A DNA stretch of 64,000 bases from Tritrichomonas musculus (taxonomy: Eukaryota; Parabasalia; Tritrichomonadida; Tritrichomonadidae). Positions 37,801-46,779 of this stretch are shown here, in pieces. Location: assembly GCA_039105265.1 (NCBI GenBank), contig JAPFFF010000002.1:9176001-9240000 (forward strand), given 5' to 3'. Numbering within the stretch: the stretch's first letter is position 1; each line of letters starts with the position of its first letter. The notes below the pieces were generated by a model. It did no database searches and was not told the DNA's origin. It worked only from the letters and a program-made list of their open reading frames with translations. Position numbers and translations under genes: made by a program.

Positions 37801-38689
37801 ATGATCTGTTGTGGAATTGGATGTTGGCATCGAACTCCTCATTGGCCTTATCGATATATTCTTCAACAGTTTCCTCGGGTATAATACGTTTAGCGAAATT
37901 CTTAGTACTAATCTTGCGATGCTTTTCACGCTCCAGTTTCTTCTCCTGTTCCCGCTTCTGTTTCAATCGATCGCGTTTCGACTTCTCAGCGAGTTTCCGT
38001 TCCCGCTTCTGGAGACGTTCCTGTTCAATACGCTCCTGTTCCGATTTCTTAGCGAGTTCACGTTCAAGTCTGACCTCCTCAAGTGCAATCAGATTCTTGT
38101 CAGTTGCATCCCTCAGCAGCTCATCCTCTTGTTCATCACGCAGTCTCTCAAAGAATTTCTCAAAATGGGATTCCTCGAGATAATAATCGCGATCAAACCC
38201 AGTACGATATACGAATGCATTGTCATTTAGGAACTTTATGAAACCGTTCCGTCGTTCATTATATGGTATGTCGTATGGGATATTGCCACCGAACTCCTCA
38301 TTGGCGATATCGATATAAGCGTCAACAGTATTTGTGGCTTGAATATTTCTAGCAAAATTCTTAGTAATAATCTTGCTATTCAGTAAACGTTCAGCATGTT
38401 CCAGTCCCAATTTCTCGAGACGCTCCTGTTCAGCACGCGTAAGCCTCAGTCGTCTGATGAATGTTTCAAGATCTGATTCCTTGAGCTTATTGTCGGTATC
38501 AAAACCAGTGTGAGCTACAAATGAGTTCTCATTCAGGAACTTTATGAGACTGCTCAGCTGTCCAACATATGGTCTGTAGGATGAGATACCCCCATCGAAC
38601 TCCTCATTGATGATATTGATATAGTCTCTGACGACATCTGTGGGTAGAACCTTTTTATCGAAATTCCAACTAGTAATATTACTACTCAT
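34873..38689 (-). pseudogene. polB: Truncated protein-primed DNA polymerase (Maverick B)
   Basis: About 1270 residues closely matching the A polymerase (6015-11435): N-terminal repeats, coiled coil, the DNLCWYRFLAACL motif, the zinc-finger-like motif, all three exonuclease motifs, and the HNH segment up to DRINNDIGH. There it is cut by the end of element C, which adds about 17 unrelated residues. All palm motifs (A, B, C) are lost, so it cannot polymerise DNA. Compared with A it has an extra copy of a block of about 37 residues (motif SYFNKYxPEYxDRxEI). An exonuclease-only product is conceivable but unlikely. Confidence 0.9.
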
Positions 38690-38755
38690 TTGCCCATTGG
38701 TAAAAATACAAAAATAATCATCGCAACGCAGTTGATGACATACTATTTTTGAATT

Positions 38756-39289
38756 TTACTCAATTGTATCAATCTCATCTGGAGCTGGGCCGTTTATAGG
38801 CATATGGGTGTTGATTAGTTTTTGGGTCATATACATGGAGATACTCAATTTCAGGTTATCGCGTATGAGTCTACGCAATAGGGATACACGTTTATGAGGT
38901 TCTGCTTGGGAGATCGCATCGATTACCGCCTGTGATGTGACATATTGGATCAATCGGTCGTGATCCCCAATATCCAGGAACTTGCTTCGATTGAATATAT
39001 GGGTGCGATTTAAACGAGGTCGAGGATGTTCAATAGATGGAGTCTCAGGAGGTGAGTCATTTGCATCCTGAGTAGTATCCTGAGTGGTGTCGATATGTGC
39101 TTCAGCCTTTGGGGTATCAGCAGATGGTTTGCGTTTATGGTTCATACGCTTAATCAAATGCTTGACATCTCGGCGCAAATCGGTGATACCATCTACGATC
39201 TTTAGGAGTATCTCAGCATCAGTTGCTGTACCAGTAGCTGTATCAGTATCTGTACCAGTAGCCATATCAGTATCCATATCAATATCCAT
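38756..39289 (-). CDS. Thr/Asp-repeat protein (Maverick B)
   Basis: 177 residues, same family as 11884-12474, with a shorter Thr/Asp/Met repeat at the N-terminus and a different C-terminal end (PAPDEIDTIE). The helical core (LRRDVKHLIKRMNHKRK, SLLRRLIRDNLKL) is nearly identical. Function unknown. Confidence 0.65.
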   Translation of the reverse strand: MDIDMDTDMATGTDTDTATGTATDAEILLKIVDGITDLRRDVKHLIKRMNHKRKPSADTPKAEAHIDTTQDTTQDANDSPPETPSIEHPRPRLNRTHIFNRSKFLDIGDHDRLIQYVTSQAVIDAISQAEPHKRVSLLRRLIRDNLKLSISMYMTQKLINTHMPINGPAPDEIDTIE

Positions 39290-39344
39290 TTATGCAAAAA
39301 TAAAATATTATTTTCGACTGTTCCAGGGATTTTGACGAATGTAC

Positions 39345-40112
39345 TTATGATTGCATTGTGGTTGTGAAATATTTGTCCACTGCTGTGTGAAAATCATTAA
39401 GGCATGACCTTTTGATGGTAATCCTAGTACCACCTACAGTGACATCATCCCCTTTGAACATAGCTTTGGCCATACGCTTGATATCTTCATTCGGGGTCAT
39501 TGCGATGGGTAGGTCATCAATAAATATCCAGCGCTTCTTCTTATCTTGATATATCCTACTGACCTGCCTCCATGAATGCTTGTTGCGACGAACGAGATGG
39601 AGTACCACAGAATCCTTATCTTTGGGAAGATCCTCAAGCCATATCATATATCGGTAGCTATTTTTGTGATCCTTGGGGACAGCCCTTGGAGTGAGGTCCT
39701 TGATTTTGTTATCCAGCTGCTCGCGTTGCTTCTCGAACTGAGCATCCAAGAGTTTCATAATATGGAGAGAATATCTAGGGGATGCCCACATTGCAATATG
39801 ATTGACCAGTAATCGGTGAACATACATACCCTTCAAATCATTAGATAAATTGGGTCTATCTTCATGAATTCGGTCTGCGGGAATTCCCGTTGACCCCATT
39901 TCATCAAGTATTTCTTGAGCTGATTGATTTCGAAACCAGTCATTGACACGCTTCTTGGAATTGCATGCAGCGAGAATCGATTGCATCTGGTACATATCAT
40001 CCTTAATGGAATGTACCAAACGGAGCTTCTCATTATACTGGATGTATTCATACTCATCATCGATTGGTTCGACAACAGCTGACACTGATGTGTTTGTCCC
40101 AGTTGATTCCAT
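39345..40112 (-). CDS. KilA-N domain DNA-binding protein (Maverick B)
   Basis: 255 residues, as in A. The KilA-N core (CNSKKRVNDWFRNQS, GMYVHRLLVNHIAMWASP) is conserved. The segments just before RPNLSNDL and after MWASP differ strongly from A, while the C-terminal 110 residues are almost the same. A palindrome centred on GAATTC (39872-39895) sits where A has its own palindrome. Frame intact. Confidence 0.85.
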   Translation of the reverse strand: MESTGTNTSVSAVVEPIDDEYEYIQYNEKLRLVHSIKDDMYQMQSILAACNSKKRVNDWFRNQSAQEILDEMGSTGIPADRIHEDRPNLSNDLKGMYVHRLLVNHIAMWASPRYSLHIMKLLDAQFEKQREQLDNKIKDLTPRAVPKDHKNSYRYMIWLEDLPKDKDSVVLHLVRRNKHSWRQVSRIYQDKKKRWIFIDDLPIAMTPNEDIKRMAKAMFKGDDVTVGGTRITIKRSCLNDFHTAVDKYFTTTMQS

Positions 40113-40204
40113 TTGGAATTCGATAAAAAATTGAGTTGCATTGCGAACCAGCTAGTTATTACATCATATGGAGTTGAGTCCAAAAATATATAATGGGAAT
40201 GAGC

Positions 40205-40507
40205 TTACGCATATTCATATGAGAATGCGAGTATTTTCAATAGCATCTTGATACGCCCCAAATCGAGTTCCTTGCGATCATAGCTATCACCATCTATGAT
40301 TTTGGTTCGGAGGGATTCCAAATCGGTTTCGAAATTTGATATTGTGTCGATGAGATCGTCCATGAAATCATCGTCGTTGTGGTAGTCGAATGCAAGGGAT
40401 TTCCATTGGGGGTATTTCTTGAGGATGACGCGTTCGAGGTAATCGAGTTTGACACCATTAGCTTCGACAGTGGAGAGTTGTGGCATGGCAACAGTGGTTG
40501 AATTCAT
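40205..40507 (-). CDS. 100-residue Maverick terminal protein (Maverick B, right end)
   Basis: Full-length relative of 13404-13706, differing at a few residues. The ATG at 40507 is chosen for the same reason as in A (ATTTTTTATC-type box just upstream). It lies inside the long TIR, so B once had a copy at each end. Confidence 0.65.
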   Translation of the reverse strand: MNSTTVAMPQLSTVEANGVKLDYLERVILKKYPQWKSLAFDYHNDDDFMDDLIDTISNFETDLESLRTKIIDGDSYDRKELDLGRIKMLLKILAFSYEYA

Positions 40508-40854
40508 TTCTAACTGGATAAAAAATTGGATTGATTCGAGAATCGCGTTATTTTTGTCTGTCATGGTCTGTCCCATCGGTCTGTGTCGCCATCGGAACGT
40601 TCCATCGGTCTGTCCCATAAGTGGTCCCATAGGTAGTCCCATATGTGGGCCATAGGTGGGCCATATGCGGCCTATTTTCGGAATTTGTATGGGTCCGAAT
40701 ATGGGCGTTTTAAAGGCGTTTTGGGGTAGTATGCGGTATGGGTCCCATATGTGGATTTTGAATTTTAACCCGAATATGGGCCCAAAAATGGGCCATTTAA
40801 AGGCGTTTTAAGTGGATTCTATCTGACCCCGATTATTGATACACTATCACTACT
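40350..40854. repeat. Right TIR of Maverick B
   Basis: Inverse of 28877-29381. The outermost 200 bases are nearly identical; differences cluster in the GGCCCAC/GGACCAC short repeats and around the 5' end of the terminal gene. Confidence 0.9.
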
Positions 40855-40860
40855 GAGGTG

Positions 40861-41661
40861 TCCTCGTGCTTTGATTTCCTTTAGTCTGTTTAATTCTTCC
40901 ATCGATATTGAATCATTGTCTTCAAGAAATACTTTTGCTTCAGCAACTGTGTAAGGGTCTAATACTGCCCAAACAAGACCAGCGGGACTAACTTGAAAAC
41001 GAATTGATAAATCACCAATGATTCCGTTAGGGAATAAATCGAATGCTTGTAATGCGAGCAAATCATCAAAAGGAATATTCAAATCAAATTCGACTTCACT
41101 TCTTCCAGTGTTCTTAAATGAATTCAAGTTAACATAAGCTCCTGCATGTGTCTGTGAATAGTTGCTAATGTTTTCCCACAATGAATGAACGAATCTGCGA
41201 CGTTTCTTCTCGGCTTCTGGTTTAACTGAAGAATATAAGAAGCCCTCACGAATGCATTCATTCTGTTGGTATCCGACATTGACATTATTATGAAGAATCT
41301 CTAACCTGTCAAACAACTGGTTTGATGATTTGAAACCGACAAACAGTTTGTACAAGTTGTTGGGGTCTTTGATTTCATTTAATTTACTCATATCTGTATT
41401 CAATGACAAATCTAATTTAACGTGAAATGTTAAGAAACCTTTATCAATATCACTTATGAAGTGGTCAGGATGTGTTAAACTGATTTGCGAATATTGTCCT
41501 TGATGAAATGGAGCTGGTTGGTCATGACAGTCAACAGTTCTAAATGAAAATGAACGCGTACCGTCATTGACATTAATCATGTTTCTCATCTCTTCAAATG
41601 CATGAAGAACGTTTCCTGTTTCAGTGCGAAGATTATGGGCTCTCTCGTTTCTGTATAACAT
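40861..41661 (-). pseudogene. Major capsid protein candidate of Maverick D, N-terminal part (split by B)
   Basis: About 267 residues from a start with an Inr-like TCATA directly before it. Beta-rich motifs HPDHFISDIDKGFLTFHVKL, LFVGFKSSNQLFDRLEILHN and VEFDLNIPFDDLLALQAFD fit the first barrel of a double-jelly-roll capsid protein. The frame is interrupted after KARGHL by the B insertion and then reads 13 codons of the B TIR to a stop. With 27734-28870 it makes an undisturbed ancestral frame of about 650 codons. Confidence 0.7.
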
Positions 41662-41667
41662 TTATGA
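41662..41667 (-). promoter_or_regulatory. Inr-like box of the capsid gene
   Basis: On the minus strand TCATAA immediately precedes the ATG. This matches the trichomonad initiator and supports 41661 as the true start. Confidence 0.55.
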
Positions 41668-41710
41668 TTGAATAAAAAGGAAATAAAACACTTTTATCAT
41701 TAATTAAATT

Positions 41711-41965
41711 ATGGGTGTCGGTATATTCAACAAAATCAAGAACGCATTTAAATCAATTGGCGGCAAAGTAAAATCATTCGCTCAGAAAGCAGTTAAAGCA
41801 TTACCAAAAGTTGTTGATGTTGGAAAGCAAATCGTTGACAGAGTTAAACCGATTACACAATTCATTCCTGGTGTCGGTCAGGTTGTTGACGCAATTGATA
41901 CAGGTTTAAATGTTGCTGACAGAGTTGGGAGATTTGGAAAATCAATATTGAATGAAGTTAAATGA
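41711..41965 (+). CDS. Small pVI-like virion protein candidate of Maverick D
   Basis: 84 residues. A basic amphipathic start (GIFNKIKNAFKSIGGKVKSF) is followed by a hydrophobic Gly/Val-rich segment (FIPGVGQVVDAIDTGLNVAD). It resembles the F proteins at 20294 and 24250 in type and start (MG...). A membrane-active or core role in the virion is inferred. It diverges from the capsid gene by 49 bp, and an Inr-like TCATT lies at 41698. Confidence 0.55.
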   Translation: MGVGIFNKIKNAFKSIGGKVKSFAQKAVKALPKVVDVGKQIVDRVKPITQFIPGVGQVVDAIDTGLNVADRVGRFGKSILNEVK

Positions 41966-42035
41966 AAAACAATGAATTATAATGATTTAATATAATTATA
42001 AATGAATGAAAACATTAATGAACTTAAAGTTATAA

Positions 42036-42416
42036 ATGATAATGCAAATGAATCAAAAGTATTTAAATCAATTGAAGAGTTCAATTTGTTCTATCAAAAG
42101 AATATCGAGCAACGAATACAGAATCACTAAGCGAAATTGTACAGACGGTAAAAGACTTAACGGCGACATTTATTTGAAGAAAGTTGGGAACACAATCACT
42201 AAAACACTTGAAAATGACAACATCAAAGCTGATATATCATTAATGAAAGAATCGATTAACGAACTCAATGAATTAATAAATCAATTGAACAACAAAAATA
42301 AAATACTTGAAGAACATATTAATAAGCTTTCAAACGTTGTCGACCAACAATCAAAAGTTATTAATGAATATGTATTAAATGTTGTTGCTCCTGACAACCA
42401 CAGAATGATTAAGTGA
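42036..42416 (+). CDS. Maverick D coiled-coil protein
   Basis: 126 residues; residues of about 60-115 form a strong coiled coil (INELNELINQLNNKNKILEE). An overlapping frame begins at an ATG at 42002 (NENINELKVINDNANESK) and ends after about 42 residues, so the gene may have a frameshift near 42060-42120 or there may be two short overlapping genes. Function unknown. Confidence 0.45.
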   Translation: MIMQMNQKYLNQLKSSICSIKRISSNEYRITKRNCTDGKRLNGDIYLKKVGNTITKTLENDNIKADISLMKESINELNELINQLNNKNKILEEHINKLSNVVDQQSKVINEYVLNVVAPDNHRMIK

Positions 42417-42608
42417 ATCATGATGATTTAATGATTTAGTCGTTTTTGGAGGTGGTTCATGAAATATATTTCCTTTTTCATTATAACATTTCACTGTTGG
42501 TGCTGAATTTATTTTTGTTCTATTCTTTTGCATCGTTAATTGTAATCTATCAAAATGGTTTTTATGCTTATCGTCATGAACGGTTCTTAATTGATTAATA
42601 GCAGACAT
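42375..42608 (-). CDS. Maverick D small hypothetical protein
   Basis: 77 residues, basic and hydrophilic (HDDKHKNHFDRLQLTMQKNR, HEPPPKTTKSLNHHD). Its end overlaps the end of the opposite coiled-coil gene. Weak coding evidence. Confidence 0.35.
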   Translation of the reverse strand: MSAINQLRTVHDDKHKNHFDRLQLTMQKNRTKINSAPTVKCYNEKGNIFHEPPPKTTKSLNHHDSLNHSVVVRSNNI

Positions 42609-42622
42609 TTAATTATTATTAA

Positions 42623-42850
42623 ATGAGTGAACTAACAGAATACAAGAAAGAAATACCAGAACTAAAACGAATCAAACGAGGATTGAAAGAAAAGTGTTAT
42701 GATTACAAACAATGTCTCAACAATATCAAATCAGGAATGTTGGGCTCTGACGGTCTTGCCGTTCGTGAGTCTCTTATCGAAGACATCAACAGCCTCAAAC
42801 ACAAACTGCATCAACTTGAAGATGAATTAAATGAGTTGTCCAATAAATGA
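42623..42850 (+). CDS. Maverick D small coiled-coil protein
   Basis: 75 residues with a helical, charged sequence (YKKEIPELKRIKRGLKEKC, INSLKHKLHQLEDELNEL). Its last 18 codons lie in the right TIR, so an inverted partial copy exists in the left TIR. Divergent from the 77-residue gene by 14 bp. Confidence 0.5.
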   Translation: MSELTEYKKEIPELKRIKRGLKEKCYDYKQCLNNIKSGMLGSDGLAVRESLIEDINSLKHKLHQLEDELNELSNK

Positions 42851-43051
42851 ACATCAATTGATGTCAAACAATAAGTTCATATTATTTTTATTCATTAGTC
42901 GTGTTGACGTGGGGCTTTAGCCCTGCGGAAACCGACTCATATATACTACTAAAACAAGTTCAAAGATGTAAATTCTAAAATGAAGATTCAAAGTGGCGAC
43001 CGTCAATTTTCAATTTTATCTCACCCCACCAAATCAACACCCTTACTCTCT
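42797..43051. repeat. Right TIR of Maverick D
   Basis: Inverse of 24495-24749 with no difference seen by eye. Followed directly by the right target duplication GTCGTT at 43052-43057. Confidence 0.92.
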
Positions 43052-43057
43052 GTCGTT

Positions 43058-43216
43058 GATGTATTACCAAATAGTAAACTGAAGGGAGCATTAATTAAAA
43101 TCAGTAATGAGGCACATAATTATAAATATGATAAACCAGCAATAGATTATAGTGTAGGACGTAAGAAAGAAATGAAAAACAATAAATATCGAAAAGCTGT
43201 AGGATATGAAGGATAG
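43058..43216 (+). pseudogene. Small pVI-like gene of F copy 1, 3' part
   Basis: Continues the frame broken at 24492 for 52 codons (LPNSKLKGALIKISNEAHNY, then a basic tail KKEMKNNKYRK) to a TAG. It is separated from its 5' part by the 18.6-kb element D. The right limit of the F remnant must lie soon after, before the BspA fragment at about 43270. Confidence 0.7.
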
Positions 43217-43269
43217 TGCATCTTAATGTTTTTTTCTGTTTTTCTTTGCTTAAAACTGTTTTTTGTTGA

Positions 43270-43544
43270 TATTTTCCTGTTGCTATTATCTGACAAAAGT
43301 TGAAATTTCACCAAATTCTAATTTACAAACAATTGAAGCAAATGCATTTTCATGTACAAAGATTAAAGAAATTTTTATTCCATCAAAAGTTTCAACAATA
43401 GGTGATAGTGCATTTTCCTATTGCAGAAATCTTCAAATAATTGAAGTTGCAGAAGAATCAGGATTGAAATTAATTTCATTGTCAGGTTTTAATGGATGCC
43501 AAGGATTCATAATCATGGCTCCACCACCGTTTTTTAAAAAATAG
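43270..43544 (+). pseudogene. BspA-like leucine-rich repeat protein fragment
   Basis: About 90 residues with BspA/Treponema-type LRRs (NLQTIEANAFSCTKIKEIFI, STIGDSAFSYCRNLQIIEV). These make large surface or secreted families in trichomonads. There is no ATG or N-terminal part, because the left side is cut by the Maverick F remnant. It ends with a Pro-rich stretch and a stop at 43544. Confidence 0.75.
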
Positions 43545-43959
43545 ATTCATCGAGATGAATCAAATTGAATTACTTATTGAAAACAAACAAATTCAATAAA
43601 TAAAAAAAAAACTACTTTTAATGAGTATTTTCTAATAAAATTACATTTTTATATTTTATTTCTTCTTTTTTTTTAAATTTATTTTTCTCTTCTCTTAGAT
43701 TTATAAAAATCATTATTTTCATTTTTCTCATTCAATAAAGTTTTTTAATTAAAAAATTATCAAAAATGTTCTTTTTTAGAATATAAGCATAAGTAAGTCG
43801 GTGAGCCATAAATTGGTTAGACAAATGTTCTACAATGTAGAGATCATATTCCAATTTCCCCATTGCATATATGACATGTTATTCAATGAGTTATTACTAG
43901 TTGAATAGATGGAAAAGGTTGATAACAATTCTAATTTCTCCTCAAATACATAAAATGCT
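43545..43959. other. Intergenic AT-rich DNA
   Basis: Poly-T/A-rich, no gene seen. Confidence 0.4.
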
Positions 43960-45310
43960 TTTATTTTTTCAGTCAATGTTAAAAAATTAAAAGAGCACTC
44001 TGAATTTTCTTTTTTGATAATGATGGATCATAATGATAACATTAATCTATCTTTTCACGTTGGCCAACAAGAAATACAAAATATAAAATATTTTATCTTT
44101 AAGAAGAAGCAGTTTCCTATTGATTTTGATAAACTTAAAAAAATTCAAATTATTTTTATAGAAATAGGAAAGAATTCAAACAAATAGAATCAACAGACGT
44201 TTTAGATGAGTCCGATTATGAAATTTTTGATATTTTAGAAGATGTAATTCAAGCTTTTATTGCATCATATCAAAATGAGCCATGCCAAATCCATCTTTCC
44301 GATGTTATGCCACTTAAATATCTTTCATATAAATATGAGTATCCAAAATTAATTTCTATTACAGAGAAATTTATTCAAAATCCAAAAGAACTCATTGAAT
44401 TTTTATTCAAATGCTTAGATGAGTATGGAAAAGATGCATCAGTTTTGTTTTCTTTTATTGATTTTGAAAATCAATCAATCGGCGTTGTAAACAAACTTAT
44501 TCAAAATTTTTCAGTTATTTTTGACTTCAGCTTCATTAATTCGACTCTGTTGAAGACGACAACTCAATTAACTAGTGAAGTAGCAAAAATAAAAGAAGAA
44601 TATTCAAGTTTTATTATTCAAATGAAAAAATTGCAAGATGAAAATGAAGATCGAAGAAACAGAGTTTTTGAAGAAGAAATGGCAAAAATGAAGGAAGAAG
44701 AAGAAAAAAGACAAAATAAACTTGATGAAGAAATGAGAAAAATCAAAGAGAAAGAAGAAGCTGTTAGAAAAGAAGAGGAGGAACGATTGAAACAACTTCA
44801 AAATGAGAACGTGAAACGAATTCCATGGGATCATGAGGTATTTGACTGAACAAACAGGAGGAAACATTCATGACAATAAAATAATTGAAATTACTACAAA
44901 TTCACAATGTCATCATTAAAAGAATCTCGTTGATTATGAGGAAGATAATTTTTATGACTCAAGTTCACCCAATTTTGGACCAAAAATATGTTTTGATTTC
45001 AAAGACAGATGCATTCAATTGTCTAACTATTCTATTAAATCACATCAAAGTGGTCCTGGTGATGGAATTACATCAAAAAATTATTCTGGTCACTTAAAGA
45101 GCTGGGTTATTGAGGTTTCGAATGAGGGTAAAACGTGGGAAATAATTGATACTCACAATAACGATCCTACTTTGAATGGAAGTAACATCAATGGCATTTA
45201 ACATTAATCCTAGACAGACTAAATTTTATCGCTACATTCAACTTCGTTCGACAGGATACAGTTGGTACTCAGAAAGCCGTTATGATATTTTTTTTTTATT
45301 TTATTGAATT
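43960..45310 (+). pseudogene. Decayed trichomonad coiled-coil / F5/8 type C domain protein
   Basis: Broken pieces in several frames: HSEFSFLIMMDHNDNINLSF (about 44000), a frame change near 44185, an N-terminal helical region plus a Glu/Lys coiled coil (44307-44849, EEEMAKMKEEEEKRQNK), and then discoidin-like motifs CFDFKDRCIQLSNYSIKSH and LKSWVIEVSNEGKTWEIID (about 44990-45160). Stops and shifts follow at about 44920, 45200 and 45210. The order matches a large trichomonad family with an N-terminal BTB/BACK-like part, coiled coil and F5/8C domain. The N-terminus and end are both degraded. Confidence 0.65.
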
Positions 45311-45454
45311 TTATGGTAAATTTAAAGAAATAAAGCCTCATTAAAAAATCAACTTTTTTGAATTTAATGTAATATTTTTACATTTTATTGAATTTTATGG
45401 TAAATTGAAAGAAATAAAGCCTCATTAAAAAATCAACTTTTTGAATTTAATGTA
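45301..45454. repeat. Tandem duplication, 84-bp period
   Basis: TTATTGAATTTTATGGTAAA and the following bases at 45301 recur at 45385 with few changes. The unit appears to be the last codons of the decayed F5/8C gene and its 3' flank. Confidence 0.8.
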
Positions 45455-45722
45455 TAGTACCGTGAAAAAGTAGTCATCGAGATGAAAAAGGAGTCATCGC
45501 CTATTCAAAAATTGAAAGAATTATTTCAAAATTGTTAAAAATCTTCAGAAAATATATTTGAAAGAATTTATTCAAATCCTTGAAAATTTTAAAATTCAGA
45601 AAATAATAATTTACATTTTGGCAAAAATCTAGTAATAAATAAGTCATTTTAATTCTCACATTTACTTTTAAATATATTATTCTCCTAGAACATAGCTTTT
45701 ATAAGATAATAGCTTTTATAAG
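45455..45722. other. Intergenic DNA
   Basis: AT-rich. It holds a direct repeat of AGTCATCG-like sequence at about 45470-45497 and a 16-bp direct repeat (ATAGCTTTTATAAGAT) just before 45723. No gene seen. Confidence 0.4.
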
Positions 45723-45983
45723 ATGTCAAAGCAAAAATTCACGACAAGGAAGGAATACGAGCTGAACAACAAAGATTATTTTAGTAATTTCTTTCTGAAG
45801 AATTTCAACAATTCGTTCAATTTTATTATAAAAGTTATTAGTTCGTTGATGATTATTAGAAATAATATGAATATAATTATGTTGATTATAATCCACTTGA
45901 ATACTTTGTCGTTTAAGCTCGAATGCTTTTCAATTATAATCGATATCAGAATAATATGTCAATATTTAGTGGCATTCAATTAA
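45723..45983 (+). CDS. Short hypothetical ORF, possibly broken
   Basis: 86 residues beginning MSKQKFTTRKEYELNNKDYF with a coding-like hydrophilic start, turning hydrophobic after about residue 40 in a way that suggests a frameshift. No family is recognised. Confidence 0.3.
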   Translation: MSKQKFTTRKEYELNNKDYFSNFFLKNFNNSFNFIIKVISSLMIIRNNMNIIMLIIIHLNTLSFKLECFSIIIDIRIICQYLVAFN

Positions 45984-46125
45984 ATTTATATATAAATAAA
46001 GTATTTCATATTTCAATTTTTAAATTTTAGCATTTTTAAAAAGATGATTCAAAAATTTTTAAGAAATTTTACAAAAAATTTTCATAAAAAAATTGATCAA
46101 AGTTATTTGACTTCATTTTTATAAA

Positions 46126-46764
46126 ATGTTTATTATGTATTCGGACTTTGGTAGATATAGTTATGATGTTTATATGAATATAATGGTTTTTTATGAAGAA
46201 GCATTGAAAAAAATCTCGAAATTCATTGCAAAAGATGATGAAATATATGTTTATAAAAGCGGAACAGTAAAAATAAAAGTAGAAGAAGTCATATATATCG
46301 AAGATTTAGAAAAGAAGATATTAATTAAAGGTAGGAACAAAGTCAAATTTTGTTCAGTATATATAAAAGAAAAAGATACATTTGATTTTTTTACAAGTGA
46401 CAATGAAAAAGTAAAGATAATAGAAAAAATGGACAGTAGATTCGAAGGATATAAAATTTACAAAGATTCAGTTTCGGATATTAGGATTAGAAGAGAAAGT
46501 TTTAGAATTTTAAGAGAATATCTGGAGAATAAAAATGATAAAGTCATTTATGGCTTCAATGTTATTTCAAACATTGAAAATAACAAAGTAAAAGTTGTTT
46601 TCGTTGTTTGGTCATTTGTTAAAAACTTAAATGAAAAATTGTTTAAAATTTTGATAAACAAAGAAAACAAATACAAAGATGTAAACATCGTCGTATTTGG
46701 AAAAGGAGATGAATATTACAATGAAATTAAAAATTATGGAGGAATTGTAGGAGTCATTAATTAA
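46126..46764 (+). CDS. Hypothetical host protein, 212 residues
   Basis: Lys/Glu/Ile-rich mixed alpha/beta protein (VEEVIYIEDLEKKILIKGRN, VKVVFVVWSFVKNLNEKL, VNIVVFGKGDEYYNEIKNYG). An Inr-like TCATT at 46113-46117 lies 9 bp before the ATG, which supports an expressed gene. No domain is recognised. Confidence 0.5.
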   Translation: MFIMYSDFGRYSYDVYMNIMVFYEEALKKISKFIAKDDEIYVYKSGTVKIKVEEVIYIEDLEKKILIKGRNKVKFCSVYIKEKDTFDFFTSDNEKVKIIEKMDSRFEGYKIYKDSVSDIRIRRESFRILREYLENKNDKVIYGFNVISNIENNKVKVVFVVWSFVKNLNEKLFKILINKENKYKDVNIVVFGKGDEYYNEIKNYGGIVGVIN

Positions 46765-46779
46765 AAATTCTCCATTCTT

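Larger units (their letters stand above)
28877..40854. mobile_element. Maverick 'B' inserted into the capsid gene of D
   Basis: Direct GAGGTG at 28871-28876 and 40855-40860 flanks ends that start AGTAGTGATAGTGTATCAA and finish with its inverse. The TIRs are about 505 bp (28877-29381 and 40350-40854) with small indels. The right part matches element A gene for gene: polymerase, Thr/Asp-repeat, KilA-N, 100-residue protein. The left part between the TIR and the middle of the polymerase gene is missing and replaced by element C. Confidence 0.93.
24493..43051. mobile_element. Maverick 'D' (host of element B), with 6-bp target duplication
   Basis: Flanked by direct GTCGTT at 24487-24492 and 43052-43057. 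Ends begin AGAGAG...TAAGGG and are inverted repeats of 255 bp (24495-24749 and 42797-43051) without a mismatch by eye, apart from one extra AG at the left tip. Six-base duplications and AG...CT ends fit Mavericks. Subtracting B and one target copy leaves about 6.6 kb: integrase, major capsid candidate, small pVI-like protein, and several unknown proteins. No polymerase and no ATPase are seen. Confidence 0.9.

Noticed and set aside
40819..40860. Natural C-terminus of the 280-residue protein
   Set aside because: The last 13 residues are read from the B TIR, so it is not the real end of the capsid protein.
42980..43216. A separate 78-residue gene starting in the TIR
   Set aside because: The first 24 codons are D TIR sequence; the rest is the 3' part of the gene interrupted at 24492.
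43800..43870. tRNA-like stretch (TTGGTTAGACAAATG and ATATTCCAATTT)
   Set aside because: D-loop-like and T-loop-like words are present, but acceptor and T stems do not pair.
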